From: Agrypnia vestita
Taxonomy: Eukaryota > Arthropoda > Insecta > Trichoptera > Phryganeidae
Direction: 5' to 3'
Length of the DNA: 64,000 bases
NCBI GenBank assembly: GCA_016648135.1
Contig: JADDOH010002624.1
Location: 32,081 to 96,080 of the forward strand
The notes below the pieces were generated by a model, which had not been told where the DNA came from, ran no database searches, and saw only the letters and a list, made by a program, of their open reading frames with translations. Below, in pieces: positions 1-11,958 of the stretch. The position numbers were made by a program, and so were the translations under genes. The stretch's first letter is position 1. The number at the start of each line of letters is the position of its first letter.

Positions 1-389
1 AAATCATTTGTTTTATCAATTTGGATGTTCTGCAGTCAGAAATAAATAAATGATTTATGTTCCAAATTAAAAAATGATTCTTAAATGAGCATTATCACCC
101 TAAATATTTAATTAATTAAAATTTCCAATATTAACAAATATTTTTGATTTATAAAAATTACCACATTTAAGAATACACAATTTGAACATAATTATTTTTA
201 ATAATCGTCAGGTGTGAAATCAATAATTGGATTAATCTGATTTATCACGTTAATCTATTATTACACTTTTCATAAGAGTTCTTGATTTATGCATTTAATA
301 CTATTGTGAACATTTTGAAATATATTTTAATTATCAAATATAATGACACCAAAAAATAATAATGCCCGATATGTACTGAGTTTCATAGT

Positions 390-556
390 TGTGTTGATCC
401 TCGCACTCCAATGGGTATGACACTGGCTTCCCATACCGAGGGTTATGGGTTCGATTCCTGACTCGAGGTCACTAACTCAAGCCTGGGGTGTTTTTATGAC
501 GTGTTTCGCTAAAGTGACTAGGGCCCACGGCCTGTTGTAGTTAAACAAAAAAAAAC
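390..556 (+). repeat. tRNA-derived SINE, family B
   Basis: The B-box-like motif GGTTCGATTCC lies near 449-459, preceded by an A-box-like stretch with GGTATGACACTGG, the spacing of a pol III promoter. A body of about 80 bases follows and ends in an A-rich tail near 543-556. The body (ACTCAAGCCTGGGGTGT, then GTGTTTCGCTAAAGTGAC) resembles the minus-strand copy at 57540-57690, so it is a dispersed repeat and not a functional tRNA gene. No cloverleaf acceptor stem can be paired. Confidence 0.6.
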
Positions 557-1157
557 TTTTCTCTATACTGAGAATTTTTTAAAATAATATAATGATTTTG
601 TTTAAAAACCACAGTACTAACAAAAAAAATTTTTTTTTAATTACCACAGTATATGCGTATGTTAATAAAATATCATAAATCTGTGGTATGTGATAAAAAT
701 AATCGAAGAGCATTGTAATAAGAGAGTTACGTAGTAACTGTACGTAGTACATGTACCTACAGGTTAATTAATTTTTGCCAAATTGTTGAGACGATCCAAG
801 CTCAAGTTCCAGACGTCATTTTTGTAATAATACAAACCGATATAAACATATATGTCATCGGCATGTATGTAAGTACAATGTCCTGTACGCATTAGCATTT
901 TGAATATTGTATTGATTATTGTATTGTCATCGGGAATACGCCTCTCTGCCAAATTTCAGAGTGATTGTTGGTCAGGAAGTGGGTCAAATATTGATTGCAA
1001 AATTTTATTTATATGTAATTTTAAGATACATTTCAGAATTTTTGATAAGATAAGTATGTAAGCAAATATAAGGGGTAAACACGATGGCACCTGTTTTAAC
1101 TCTGCCAACGTAGTTAAAAATATTTATGATATTATTAATATTTTCTACGATGGATTA

Positions 1158-1394
1158 AGGGTGAGGTGTAATATCAAAGGCAGCAATATAAAAAAAATGA
1201 ATGCAGTCATCAAGGATAACTAATTTATAATCAAATAATATCTTATAAATTCATAGAAAAATGATTTTGAAGGGACAGATACCTACAAGTCTAGAATTCA
1301 GTACATTTTAAATAAGTAATCTTCGGTGACTTCATTCAAAACATTTATTTTTAATTTTTTGGATATTTCTGCCCTTGTTTTTATACCTGCATGA
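1158..1394. mobile_element. MITE-A copy 1 (inverted-repeat element)
   Basis: The left end (GAGGTGTAATATCAAAGGCA...) and right end (...GCCCTTGTTTTTATACC) are inverted copies of each other with several mismatches. The interior matches the copy at 45463-45706, including ATGCAGTCATC.AGGAT at the left and a TTCGGTGACTTCATTCAAAA stretch at the right. No coding capacity is present. This looks like a non-autonomous DNA transposon whose parent family is not visible in the window. Confidence 0.7.
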
Positions 1395-1664
1395 GGCAAA
1401 CACGTTAGGTCCATTCTATAAAGTATACCTACCTATTACTATACATAACATTTCCACTCTCGTTATACTGTCTTTACAATCTATCACCTATAGTACAAAT
1501 AACACTTGGGATATTTGTTTGTATCCCAGTTAGAATCAATATTCCATTTCATTGTGAATTATCCTGCTGAATATTGTAGAAGGCATTATGTAGCTATACC
1601 CCAGTGTATGCCCTGCAATGCAGGATAAGGAGGTTTGTTAGTTACGTCACTGTCGTATTGCGTT

Positions 1665-1770
1665 ACGACCACAGACTATACAAATTTACAGAGATGAACT
1701 AGACCCACTTTTTATGAAAGGGGGTTGGATCACAGCGGAAGAATGTCCCTTCTCGTCTATTTTTCCTCTG
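1665..1770. repeat. Unclassified dispersed repeat, copy 1
   Basis: A block containing AGATGAACTAGACCCACTTT and GGTTGGATCACAGCGGAAG resembles one at about 29075-29155 (AGATGAACTTAACCCCTTTT, GACTGGGTCACATTGGAAG). The two copies are in the same orientation and diverged. No coding capacity or terminal structure could be defined. Confidence 0.4.
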
Positions 1771-2338
1771 ATAAACAAATTGTATCTTTCACAATAGACT
1801 TTTTTAAAATTTTATTTTTTTAAATTTCCTTTCAAACTGAGTCTTTTAAGTAAAAATTTATTTTTATAATAAAGTGCGACTTAATAATACGTTATTCTTT
1901 TAAGAGTATTTATTTGATATTTTCACAATCGTGATCGTTATATTTTTTCTTCATCTTTAAAAATATAAATTTCCACAATTGGATGACGTTTTTTCCACTT
2001 TTGTTTTTAGTATTAAATCCTGAATGACATAAATGTACAGTGAATAACTATTTAAAAAAAAAAGCAAAAATAATATCTTACAGAATATCCTTTTTTGGCT
2101 GAGAAATTGGAAACACTTGAAGAAATAATAATAAAAGTTATGTCGCAAATTGAAAATTGAAGATAATGAAAAATACACTCAACCTACTGCACATGTACAT
2201 AAACCCGTGGGACCCAACGTCAACGATTTCTAGTCACATGACACGCGATAGTCCTCGGCGTACCAAAGCGAATAGTGAAAATATGACTAAAAGTAAGCAT
2301 GTATTTACACGTTTGAACGATTTTCAACTATGTATAAT

Positions 2339-2514
2339 ATGTGGGGTGTAAAAGCAAAGCGAGCAATATCCAAAAAAATAAGCTCAGTAATTTATAATAT
2401 ACTGAATTCGAGATTTTATAGGAAAAAGAGTCCTAAAATTTATTGGAAACATGATTTTGGAAGAGATAGATACATAAAATGTAGAATTACACTCAAAAAA
2501 TTTTATACCCACAT
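2339..2514. mobile_element. MITE-A copy 2
   Basis: The ends are inverted repeats: TATGTGGGGTGTAAAAGC at the left and TTTTATACCCACATA at the right. The left end continues with GCAATATCCAAAAAAAT as in the other copies. The interior GAAACATGATTTTGGAAGAG matches copies 3 and 4. It is shorter than copies 1 and 4 by internal loss, and no ORF is evident. Confidence 0.7.
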
Positions 2515-3534
2515 ATAATACAATTTCACTTTTAAATTAAGACAATCTCATTAAAACTATACCTACATATATAGGTGAGCGATAATGAATGAAGTAATTT
2601 ATCATTCTTGACAGGGAAGAGAAATAACCTAGATTGGTACTGTAAAACTTGATGTGGAGTAGGGTTGGAGATCTCACTGAAGAGACAGTATTTTAATCTT
2701 AATCTTATTTTGCGCGAATCTTAATGAAGCTCACCGATAAATGAATTTCATTGGCGTTTTTATTTCTATTATCTAGTTCTTCAAATTCGAACAGAAAGAA
2801 ACAGACTCCATTTTATTTCTCATTTCTATAACTTTTGTATTTTATAGACGTTGTATTTTTATACAACGAAATGAAATTAAAACGAAGATGTAATTTTTTT
2901 AATGTAGGAATATTTAATTAGCTAGATTAATTTGCATGGCGGAGTATTCAGGCCGTCAGCTATTAGCATTGAGGATTCGGATACGCAATTAAAAATGAGG
3001 GTCTGGATTAACACAGAATAGCATTTATACAAAGAATGCTATTAAAAATAAGGCAAGTAAAGGAAACAAGGCTTTTATTATCTCCTAATTATCTCTCAGA
3101 GCATCAAAATGCTTTCAACATTCAGAAATCTACAGCGCGCAGCCATACTCGAGGGGTGAAATTGTCGAATTGAGTCGAAATTTCAAGCTTTGGGAAGCCA
3201 CGCGGGTTTCAAGTTGCCTATTTATTCGAACATTTGATTAATCCATATAAATTAACAGTTTAATCCTTGTGTTCACATATTCACAAATATGTAAGGCTTG
3301 CAAAACCTTTAGGGTGGATGTTGACGAGATGTGAAGCAGAAATTTTGATGTTGGCAGGCAGGAAATAGTACCTACTACAAAAACATTCATACTCAATTTA
3401 GAATTCACTTCTTCAATAATAGCAAAATTGCTTTGTGGTAACTTTATTTATTTAAATACTGTTACTGGGTTTTATTAATAGAGGGATGATGATTATTATT
3501 ATTATTTATTATTTATTTTGATTATTTAATTAAG

Positions 3535-3595
3535 ATAAATTATAAGTCTCAAAGAGACGAAACTATAAAATATATGAGAAACGAGTATTTATTTA
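3535..3595 (+). repeat. Fragment of the 'GTCTCA..GAGACGAAAC' repeat family
   Basis: The stretch ATAAGTCTCAAAGAGACGAA followed by a GAGAAACG motif matches the start of the copy at 63508 and, more distantly, those at 13104, 15396 and 45711. Only the first 50 or so bases are retained. Confidence 0.4.
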
Positions 3596-3850
3596 TTTAT
3601 TCATTCATTTACGCCTAAATAGGCTTTTATATATGTAGGTATATAACAGTTATTTGCAAAAATAATATAAACAGAGGGAAAAACAAAAAAAAGAAAGTGT
3701 ATATAATTTACATTATGGCGGAATGAAGCGCTCTCAGTATCGCGCCCCTATACTGTGACAGGCCAGAACCAAACACGTCTGCTATGTTTGTATAATTGTT
3801 ACCTAACCTGTGTATTCCTATGCATACTGTGCATTGTAGCTAAAAAAATG

Positions 3851-4130
3851 TCAACCTGGAGACGAATGAGAAGGACCGATATGGGAGCTTTTGCTCATAA
3901 AACGGTCCTGGGTAAGCGGTGGGTACCATAACCTGTGTATTCTAGGTACTAGCGAGTTATAGTGAGCATTTGTTCTAGTATTGTCACAGTAAAAAGGCGT
4001 CGGCACTCGAGTAGTTCGACTGGGTACATGGAACATTATTAAGGACAAAATTTCAGGGCTGTGGTAATGCGAGTTTACAATTTTATATAATAAAATCAGA
4101 TCGGATAAAACTCTCCTGTCCGATAGTGGC
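3851..4130 (-). pseudogene. 3' end of a non-LTR retrotransposon RT ORF
   Basis: Read on the minus strand this encodes about 93 residues resembling the C-terminal tail of insect jockey/CR1-type reverse transcriptase ORFs: DLILLYKIVNSHYHSPEIL, then FHVPSRTTR, a RTN motif and R.HRLW. This segment lies beyond the polymerase active site, so the copy is strongly 5'-truncated. The last 85 bases, including the GGTACCCACCGCTTACCCAG segment, recur in opposite orientation at 19128-19215, which supports an element family. It cannot be functional alone. Confidence 0.65.
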
Positions 4131-5482
4131 AATAAACCGGTAAAATATAATAAGTTTGTATAGTTAAGATTTTCTATTGAAGTATTTTTATACTTTATAA
4201 TCTGTATGAGCTGGCTAAAGTAATCACTCTACACAATTCAATAAATAATAGACAATGCTTGATCTGACAATCAGTCAGTTAAAGCGTGAGAGAAAGAATG
4301 AGGGATTTTATTAACTTTCTCTTTCTCCTTTTCTTCTGGGACTAATATTAACCAAGTTTAGAATTTTTCGAATCACAGCCGCCATTTTAAAACAATATGG
4401 CGGATTGGGCTATTTATTTATTAATTTGTTTCTTTCGGTCATCCAACAGGAAGACATAAATACATTACAAAATACAAAAAATTAGTTATTATGTCTCCTG
4501 TAATTACAGAACGACACATATAAGACAATGATGATTTTACAGACTTATTAAAAAGTTTTTTTTAATGTTATATGAACATAAAAAGATTAATTTAACAGTC
4601 ATAGATAAAACTCAGAGATAAAAAGAAGGAAAAGTAAAAATCTACAGTAATATTTGGTAATACGTAAAATGTGTATAATGCGTATTTTCAGGAAGGGTGA
4701 TGAGTTTTCAGTATCTACCTCTCCATTTCATTTTTGGTATTTTATTCTATAAAAAAAACTATGAGCCAAGACATCTAAAAAATAAATTGAATTAAAATTT
4801 TCCGGAATTGGTTGAAATAGGATTTTTCTATGTCGCTTTCGCGCAGTTCGATTAATACGAAATGTCTTTACCATTCGAGGAATGCACGCCTGTTTTTTAA
4901 AAATATTTTATCTTCACTTCCCCAATACTGAGTTTGCAGTGCAGTTAAAAATTCTTTTCAGGATGCCAGAAACATACCCAAAAATTGTATGTGTGCCTAT
5001 TCAGAATAATTTTCTACTTCTACTGGGAGAATTGTATCCTTACATGTAGGCTGATGAATTTATATTATTTATTTGTACGCACTGATGAGTTTATAGAAAA
5101 TTAAATTGAATAAAAAAATATTTATCTGTTAAATGTAGAATGCAAAGATACATTTAGCAATGCATGCAACTTGATGGTTTTTGAAAACCGGGCTTAAAAA
5201 ATTGTTTTTGTCAAAGAATTTGCATAATTCAAAAATGTATTGTTTAATATTTGCAATCCAGTTTTCAATATAAATAATATATTGTCAAATCTTTTTAATA
5301 CGATGAAAATTTTTAAGTAAGTACAGATAACATCTACATAGTACATATCAGTGGCGTGCAGTGGGTATAAACTTAGGTTATGCTGTGACCGACTATATAC
5401 CTTTATTAAAAATATATATTGTGTATATATTGTCACGAGTCGTGGCTCTAGGAGACAAATGTAAATTAAGTAACGATCTAAT

Positions 5483-5692
5483 TGCGGGGTATAAAAGCAA
5501 AGGCAGCAATATCCAAAAAATTAAAAAAAATACCATAACCGAGGATTTTTGGTTTAAGATGTATTAAATTCTAGAATTTATGTATATATTTCTTCCAAAA
5601 TCATGTTTCCTATAAATTTTGGTTATATTTTCTATAAAACCGCAAATTTAGTACATCATTAATTAGACTGCATTAATTTATACCCCATAATT
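5483..5692. mobile_element. MITE-A copy 3
   Basis: The left end reads ATTGCGGGGTATAAAAGCAA then AGGCAGCAATATCC; the right end TTTATACCCCATAAT is its inverted counterpart for about 14 bases. The left part agrees with copy 4 (GGTATAAAAGTAAAGG). The middle contains TTCCAAAATCATGTTTCC, which is the reverse complement of the interior seen in copy 2, so the interior is itself partly palindromic or inverted. Confidence 0.7.
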
Positions 5693-7439
5693 AGTCTTTA
5701 ATTGTTTAAATACATTGATAAAGTCACTTAACACTAATTAAATTTCACACAAATCTTGCATTCACTCGTTATTATTGCTGGGTAACGCTTTCGAGAAATT
5801 TCTGTCAAAAGTAGGCATCCACTTAATTAACTATCGCTAGGTTTACAACGAACAATGGTAGAACTGTTTTCGCAAAGGTTTGACGCTTATATCACATCGT
5901 TAGAAAAAATAAAAAATTGACGCGCCACGGTCTGAATACGCTATTTATACGCAATCACGTTGGTCTTATATTTTTTTTTAAATATAAAACATTAATCAAA
6001 ATAATTAAAAATATCAGTAGTTAGTGTGTCGTAAAATAGTAAGATCAAGCCAATTGACGTATTTTTAAAATATTGTAAATAATGATACAAGAAATATGAA
6101 TTATAAAAAAAGGCAAAAAAAAAATATTTTAACACCCTTGTTCCTTAAAAATAGATTTTAAATTAGTAATACCTAATAAATAAATAGAACTGTAATATAC
6201 AATATAAATACCGCACGCAAAATTAATTGATTGAGTAATTGTAATTACTTATTGCATAAAGGCAAATACAAAACTGTATTGATTAGCATTAGAGATGCAA
6301 TTTTAAACCTTTCAAGAAACCGTTTAAGTTTTTAAAATAAAAGATTAATTACTATGCTGGTTACGAGTAGCGTGTTCGAGTCAATATTCGCCGGTTTGCA
6401 TAACACACTATTCGTTGAACGTTGGTTTTAATTAACCGGGGTTCAAAATTAATTGAATTTCTTTATAATCTGCTGTGTTTGTTTTTTAAAAGTATTTTTA
6501 ATAGTCGTTAAAATATTTAAAACTTTCATGCAAGTAAGTAATATATTTCAATTAGCTGTTCATATTTTTACATTGGTCGAATAAGCGTCAGTTGTTTCGG
6601 TAATTTGTACTAATTTTATTTAAAAAAACTTCCCCTTTGATTAAATCTTTGGGCTGGGAAAAAATGCTACATGTAGGTGTGAAGACTAACATTAAGACTT
6701 GTCTAGATTAAAGTTGTTTAGATGTCAAGATTTCTGTATGCATTCATTATGTCATCCAGGACCAGTTTAATTTATCAAAATTCAGTAGGAATAATTTTCA
6801 GGGGAATTCCATACTTCACAAAGCAAGAAATTATGATCTCCGTTTTAGAAATTCATAAAAATTATAATATTGCCTATATACTTTTTAAAAAAATACTGAA
6901 ATAATAATAAATTTATGTTAAATAATTGTTTATTAACATAAATTTTATCTGTAAAGAATCACCACTATGAAAAAATATTTAATCAAATATTATTTTACTC
7001 GTATTCTGAACCATTTTGCTAAGGACAGCACTAATCTATCTGCACTTGATTTTTTCTTACATATTATATTTAAATCAATGTATCGCTATTAGGTATATTA
7101 AAAAATAAATAAAATTAATATCGCACTGTTGCCACAGGGGTAAGCAGAGAGAATAAAGCACCATTCTTCTATCCTGACACACTAAATTTGCTTCGACCAC
7201 ATTGATACATTTTTTCATGCATGCTCTTTGACTTCCGATTATCCAGGATCTGGTTAACTATGATGCGGATTATCCGGGACGAATTTGAGAGTCGTTTAAA
7301 AATAAATTTTAAAATAAAATGTTCCACATTGTTCGTAGTGGCAATTTAATTTAATTTGGTAGTGAAAGAAAATTTTTTTTTCTTAATTTAATCTAAACTA
7401 TAACAAAGAATTCAATTTACCATAGAAAAAAATTCTAGC

Positions 7440-7835
7440 ATTAATTTTTTGGATTTGAATATTGCAATTGTTAAAAATAAAATTGATTTTAATATGTTTC
7501 GTAAAGATACATTTACAGACACAGTTATCCTAATATTCTCAAAAATTGTCAACTTTTCACTCAATGTTAAATGGATTAATTAATATTCCATTATCTGTTG
7601 ATAATTTTAATATTGAATTAAAAATTATTAAACAGATCGCGTTTAATAATGGTTATGATAAAAAATATATTGATTTTATGTTAAATAAAAAGTACAAGAA
7701 TTTTTTTTTTTAAATCATTTGTTTACTCTTCAATTTTTGATTTTGATAAACATTGGAGGAAAATTATATTTATAAATAATGAAATTTCTAATCCAAAAAT
7801 ATCTCAAATGTTATTCAGCCAGTTTTTTATACTAT
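7440..7835 (+). pseudogene. Penelope-like element: RT C-terminal part
   Basis: Translated pieces resemble PLE reverse transcriptase: FLDLNIAIVKNKIDF, FRKDTFTDTVI, then after a frameshift LSTFHSMLNGLINIPL, IELKIIKQIAFNNGY and FMLNKKYKNF. The FRK.T.TD and FHSM..RL..IP pattern is typical of the segment after the RT catalytic core in PLEs. Frameshifts and stops make it non-functional. It continues after the mariner as the GIY-YIG domain (9120-9515), so the two parts are halves of one interrupted element. Confidence 0.7.
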
Positions 7836-7837
7836 TA

Positions 7838-9117
7838 GGTCCTTACATATGAAATTGGCGTTTTGCCGTACTGGCAAATTTGATCTCAAATATCTTCTCT
7901 TTGGTTAGGAATTCCAAATCCAAATTTATACAGCTATTTACTCATGTATTTGTGTTTTGAAAATTATAATTCATTTGTTTTTTCCTCAATTGTTTTTCTC
8001 TTTGCGTCACTCAGTTTACAAAATGAAAAACTTGAAATATCGCGTTATTTACGAGTACGAGTTCCACCGTGGCACCAGTGCTGCAGAAACGGCTCGAAGG
8101 ATTAATGATGTGTATGGCGACGGTGCCGCACAAGAAAACACAGTGCGTTTTTGGTTCCAACGTTTTCGTTCTGGAAATTTCGACCTGCAGAACAAGCCCC
8201 GTGGACGGCCGGAGACCAAAGTTGATAATGAAGAATTGAAGGCTATTGTGGAAGCGGATCCATCGCAAACCACATCCAAGTTAGCTGCAGGCTGCGGTAT
8301 TAGTGATAAAACTGTTTTAATCCACTTGAAGCAAATTGGTAAGGTGAAAAAGCTTGAAAGGTGGGTACCTCACGAATCGAGTGAAGCAAATCAACAAACG
8401 CGCGTTGACCGCTGCGTTGCATTACTCAACCGGCACAATAATGAAGGGATTTTAAATCGAATCATTACCTGTGATGAAAAGTGGATCCTGTACGATAATC
8501 GAAAGCGCTCATCGCAATGGCTAAACCCTGCCGAACCAGCCAAACCATGCCCCAAGCGAAAATTGACTCCAAAAAAGTTACTTGTGAGCGTTTGGTGGAC
8601 TAGTGCTGGTGTCGTTCACTACAGCTTTCTTAAATCTGGCCAGACGATTACGGCAGATGTCTATTGTCAGCAACTGCAAACCATGATGGAAAAGCTAGCT
8701 GCTAAACAACCGAGGCTGGTTAATCGCTCTAGGCCACTGCTGCTTCATGATAACGCTAGACCACACACTGCACAACAGACGGCCACCAAATTAGAGGAGC
8801 TTCAATTGGAATGTCTAAGACATCCATCGTACTCTCCGGACCTTGCCCCAACAGATTACGATTTTTTTCGAAATTTGGATAACTTCTTGCAAAGGAAAAA
8901 ATTCAACTCCGATGGGGCAGTCCAAACCGCCTTCAAAGATTTTATTGATTCCCGTCCGAATGTTTTTTTTAGTAAAGGGATCGATGAACTACCTATGAGA
9001 TGGCAAAAGTGCATAGATAGCAATGGTACATACTTTGATTAAATAAATATATTATAATAAAAAAAAATCGGCTTTATGTTCCTCCTATACTAAACGCCAA
9101 TTTCATATGTAAGGACC
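7838..9117 (+). mobile_element. mariner element copy 1, 1280 bp, inserted in a PLE
   Basis: The terminal inverted repeats start GGTCCTTACATATGAAATTG and end with its exact reverse complement, flanked on both sides by TA (7836-7837 and 9118-9119), the target duplication of Tc1/mariner elements. The interior carries one transposase ORF. A second copy at 40970-42077 has nearly identical ends, so the family was recently active. The insertion splits a Penelope-like element. Confidence 0.92.
8023..9042 (+). CDS. mariner transposase, apparently full length
   Basis: This encodes a cut-and-paste transposase that binds the element's inverted repeats and moves it into TA sites. I chose the ATG at 8023 (product MKNLKYRVIY...), which gives 339 residues, the usual mariner size of about 345; an upstream in-frame start at 7957 would add 22 residues unlike mariner proteins. 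Residues 1-110 form the paired helix-turn-helix DNA-binding region with GRP at 61-63. The catalytic triad is D151 (ITCDEKW), D243 (LLLHDNARPH) and D278 (SPDLAPTDYD), with 34 residues between the last two (DD34D). The linker motif normally WVPHEL reads WVPHES, and YHFF reads YDFF, so activity may be reduced. No frameshift or internal stop is present. Confidence 0.9.
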   Translation: MKNLKYRVIYEYEFHRGTSAAETARRINDVYGDGAAQENTVRFWFQRFRSGNFDLQNKPRGRPETKVDNEELKAIVEADPSQTTSKLAAGCGISDKTVLIHLKQIGKVKKLERWVPHESSEANQQTRVDRCVALLNRHNNEGILNRIITCDEKWILYDNRKRSSQWLNPAEPAKPCPKRKLTPKKLLVSVWWTSAGVVHYSFLKSGQTITADVYCQQLQTMMEKLAAKQPRLVNRSRPLLLHDNARPHTAQQTATKLEELQLECLRHPSYSPDLAPTDYDFFRNLDNFLQRKKFNSDGAVQTAFKDFIDSRPNVFFSKGIDELPMRWQKCIDSNGTYFD

Positions 9118-9119
9118 TA

Positions 9120-9515
9120 ATAATAATAAATTCAAAAAATACATATTAAATAATAAAGATAAGGAAAATTTTTTTAAAAAAATCAGGTGTTTATAAATTG
9201 ACTTGTAATGATTGTGATTATTTTTATATAGGAAAAACATGTAGAAATTTTGAAATTAGAGTTAAGAAACACTTAAGGTGTTTAAATAGTATTAATTATT
9301 CCGAATTTTCTAACCATCTTTTGGCTATGGATCATTCTTTTGATAATAATAAGGGTTTACAAATTTTACATAGAAATTATACAGAATCACAGTTTGGTAA
9401 ATTAGAATTAGAAATTTTGGAAATAAGAAAGAGTGTTAAAAGTAAATTGAATGTTATAAATAATCAGATCCTTTTTCCTAATAGTTATCTTTTAAATTTA
9501 TTTTCATGTTAAGTG
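9120..9515 (+). pseudogene. Penelope-like element: GIY-YIG endonuclease domain
   Basis: The reading frame from about 9186 gives GVYKLTCNDCDYFYIGKTCR, combining the GVY and YIG halves of the GIY-YIG nuclease core, a CNDC pair typical of PLE endonucleases and a downstream Arg (FEIRVKKHL) expected to be catalytic. It ends at the stop at 9510-9512. This domain nicks the target for reverse transcription. It follows the RT fragment at 7440-7835 once the mariner is removed. The domain itself is open, but the upstream RT is broken. A degenerate relative lies at 59662-59896. Confidence 0.8.
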
Positions 9516-9601
9516 GGTAGTTTTTATTATTCATTTTCCATATATAACTTTTTTAATATTTTGATTATCTATACTACGATTTTTAAATTTTATTTTTGTT
9601 A

Positions 9602-9662
9602 TCCCGACGAAGATACCATTGGCTTCGAAACGTGTTGAATTTTTTTCAATAAAAATTGGTGT
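9602..9662 (+). ncRNA. PLE terminal hammerhead-like motif
   Basis: The core reads CCGACGA, a short stem with GAAG and CTTC arms, then GAAACGTGTT. This is the arrangement of hammerhead ribozymes known from PLE terminal repeats, but the expected CTGANGA has C in place of the invariant T, so this copy is probably inactive. It sits just after the endonuclease ORF, as expected for a PLE 3' end. Confidence 0.4.
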
Positions 9663-10289
9663 TTACAAAGTTATTTTATATAAATTATAATTATGTCACC
9701 ACAAAATAATTTTGCTATATTTGAAGAAGAAATTATTATTAATTAAATTGGTCGAACTCAACAAAGATATCGTCTGTTGATAAAAGGATAAAGTAATTCA
9801 TTATCTACACTTAAAACCATGTACATTTGTTCTGGAAGCTTCTGAAAAACATGTGTTTTATCTGTAGCCTGTATCTGGTTTGAATCGCCGTTTGCGGTGC
9901 AAATGATGGAAATGCTTTTCATTTGGTCACAAGTGAACTGGGGGGTTTAATTGAAGAGAGGTAGTTCTCGTGTGGTTGGTCACAATGAGTCACAAGGTTT
10001 GTTGAAATGAGAGAGATGCTTCTCCTTTGGTCACTTTATTGCTTCTGGTTCTTTACAAAGACTGTCGATAGTGCCCCAGGTGTCACTTAATACCAAAGAT
10101 ATCAAAGGGGCGGTATTCGCTAGATGTCCTCATAGAAGATGTTTAAAGAAAACAAATTCCACATGAATTCTAGAAAATATGTTTTTCAACTCAACGTTGT
10201 ATTATTTTATATAAAAGTAGCTGTAGATTTTAAGTAACTTTTAGTCATATTTTATCAATTTGTATATTAACCTTAACATGTAGATATGT

Positions 10290-10620
10290 GTCGTCGCGGG
10301 CTTTTTTATTTAACTTTTTGAGTTCTACAACATCTCAGAAGAAAGTATGTAAATATCTCCTACTTTTAAGGCAGCTTTATTAAAAAACGCATCGCTAGAC
10401 CATTTTTTCGTCGACTTCAGTTACAAAATAAGTCACCACGAAAAGCCCTTTTATTTTAACGGGGTAATATATGACCAATGTCCACCCTAAAAGTCCATTC
10501 TAAATATTTGTGAGAGAATTTTTGAAATCGGATTCGTAGTTTCAGAGATTACCTCATATATTCAAACTTACAAACTTTACCTCTTTATATATAAGTACAG
10601 ATGTAGATTATATATTATTC
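10290..10620 (+). repeat. Retroposon 3' tail (unclassified)
   Basis: The segment AATCGGATTCGTAGTTTCAG, followed by a cluster of TTACAAACTTTACCTC and ending in TATATAAGTACAGATGTAG, resembles the 3' ends of insect retroposons that begin with ACTAGCTGT (see 42179 and 57762). No ORF and no clear 5' end. Confidence 0.35.
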
Positions 10621-11863
10621 ATGCTGAAAATTAAAAAAAAATATTACAATATCTAAAAAAACAAAATTTTTATGCTCAGCATTAAAAAAATAACAGACCT
10701 AATAACTAATCATTTCCTGGAAATACTAAGAAACCACAATTATGAGTTTTTGTAAAAATAAAAAAATGTCACTGTGAAAAAACAATAACGTATTTTCAAA
10801 AAAACTTGTTGAATACTTAGTCAAATAACAAATGTGGTTCCGCAATCACAGAATTAATAATGTCCGAAAATGGGAACTCCCTACAATATTTTCTTAACAA
10901 AATTTACCATGAATTTTTGAAATTAAATTTTTATTTATGTTATGATAAGTTTTTTTTAATAAAGAATTAAATAAATAATAGATGTGGTTCTTGCGTCATG
11001 GAATTTTCAAAATCCAAAGTAAGAAATTTTATTTTTTTTATGTTTGTGTAATTTGGAAAGATTATTATTAATTGATATGGCCTTGTGGTGCAATATAATT
11101 AATTTAATTAATACTTACTATGCAACAGGAGATTGTTTATTTTATAATTATTATAGTTTCAAAAAAAGCACGTCGTCTATTATCTGACATAATGAATAAC
11201 TGAATTAATAAAATTTAAAAACATTAATTTATTATACCTACCTTAAAGGCTGCTATTCTCGTTTCTGTTTTAGTGAAAAAATACTCCACGTTGTGTGTGT
11301 AGTATATAGTTATGTTTAGTGTTAATTAAAATGAAGCTAAATTAATGTTTAATATAGGTATATGTTATATTATTATTTTGTCTCTGCTATATGTAGTTTC
11401 GAGATAGCAGTCATTAATAATTAACCTAAATACAGAATAGATTGAAAACATTATATTTTTTAATTTATTACGTGTAAATTTATACATATAAATTATGTTG
11501 GTTATTAATTATTATAAATAGTATACTTCTTCCAACTTTTGAAAGGTTTTTTGGCTTATTAGACGGGTTGGTTCAATCGCCCCTAACTGATTATAGCCAC
11601 ATACATGTTGGCCCACGAGAGGTATTTTGTTTCCCTTCTACCCTGTATATCTTCACAGTGTTCCCCTAACCGCCACCCGGGGACGGGTCTCTCAGGTTTT
11701 AATGAAAGGGATCGAAACTACAGTAACGATAAACTAACTAACCGTTTATGTTGCACCAGTGTAACTGCCATATCAATCAATAATATTATGGTTAGAGTAT
11801 TTAAAGGATGCATTTATTCGGATGTTACGTAACATGTGAAGTAATGTGGTGTTGTTTCCCCAG

Positions 11864-11958
11864 GTTATGCAGAGTGTGTTCGCTGCATGCAGCTCCTGGG
11901 ACTCATCGACCCAAATCCTCATCCCATGTTACATCCCGATGGACCGGAAATTACTTGG
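11864..11958 (+). CDS. AASS: AASS exon a
   Basis: Begins after a TTTCCCCAG acceptor with two bases of a split Gly codon, encodes YAECVRCMQLLGLIDPNPHP and onward to ITW, and ends phase 0 before GTAATT. It matches the segment just before the last helical part of saccharopine dehydrogenase in animal AASS. Confidence 0.85.

Larger units (their letters stand above)
1..11863. other. Non-coding AT-rich stretch before the first visible AASS exon
   Basis: I find no convincing exon here. Because the first AASS exon at 11864 begins in the middle of a codon, at least the part next to it must be intron, and the rest may be intron or upstream flank. Recognisable content is a SINE near 390-555, three MITE-A copies (1158-1394, 2339-2514, 5483-5692), a LINE fragment on the minus strand (3851-4130), a PLE split by a mariner (7440-9660) and a retroposon tail near 10290-10620. 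The remainder is AT-rich DNA with only short chance ORFs. Confidence 0.6.

Noticed and set aside
8011..8279. Minus-strand ORFs within mariner copy 1 (and 41143-41405 in copy 2)
   Set aside because: Antisense shadows of the transposase N-terminus.
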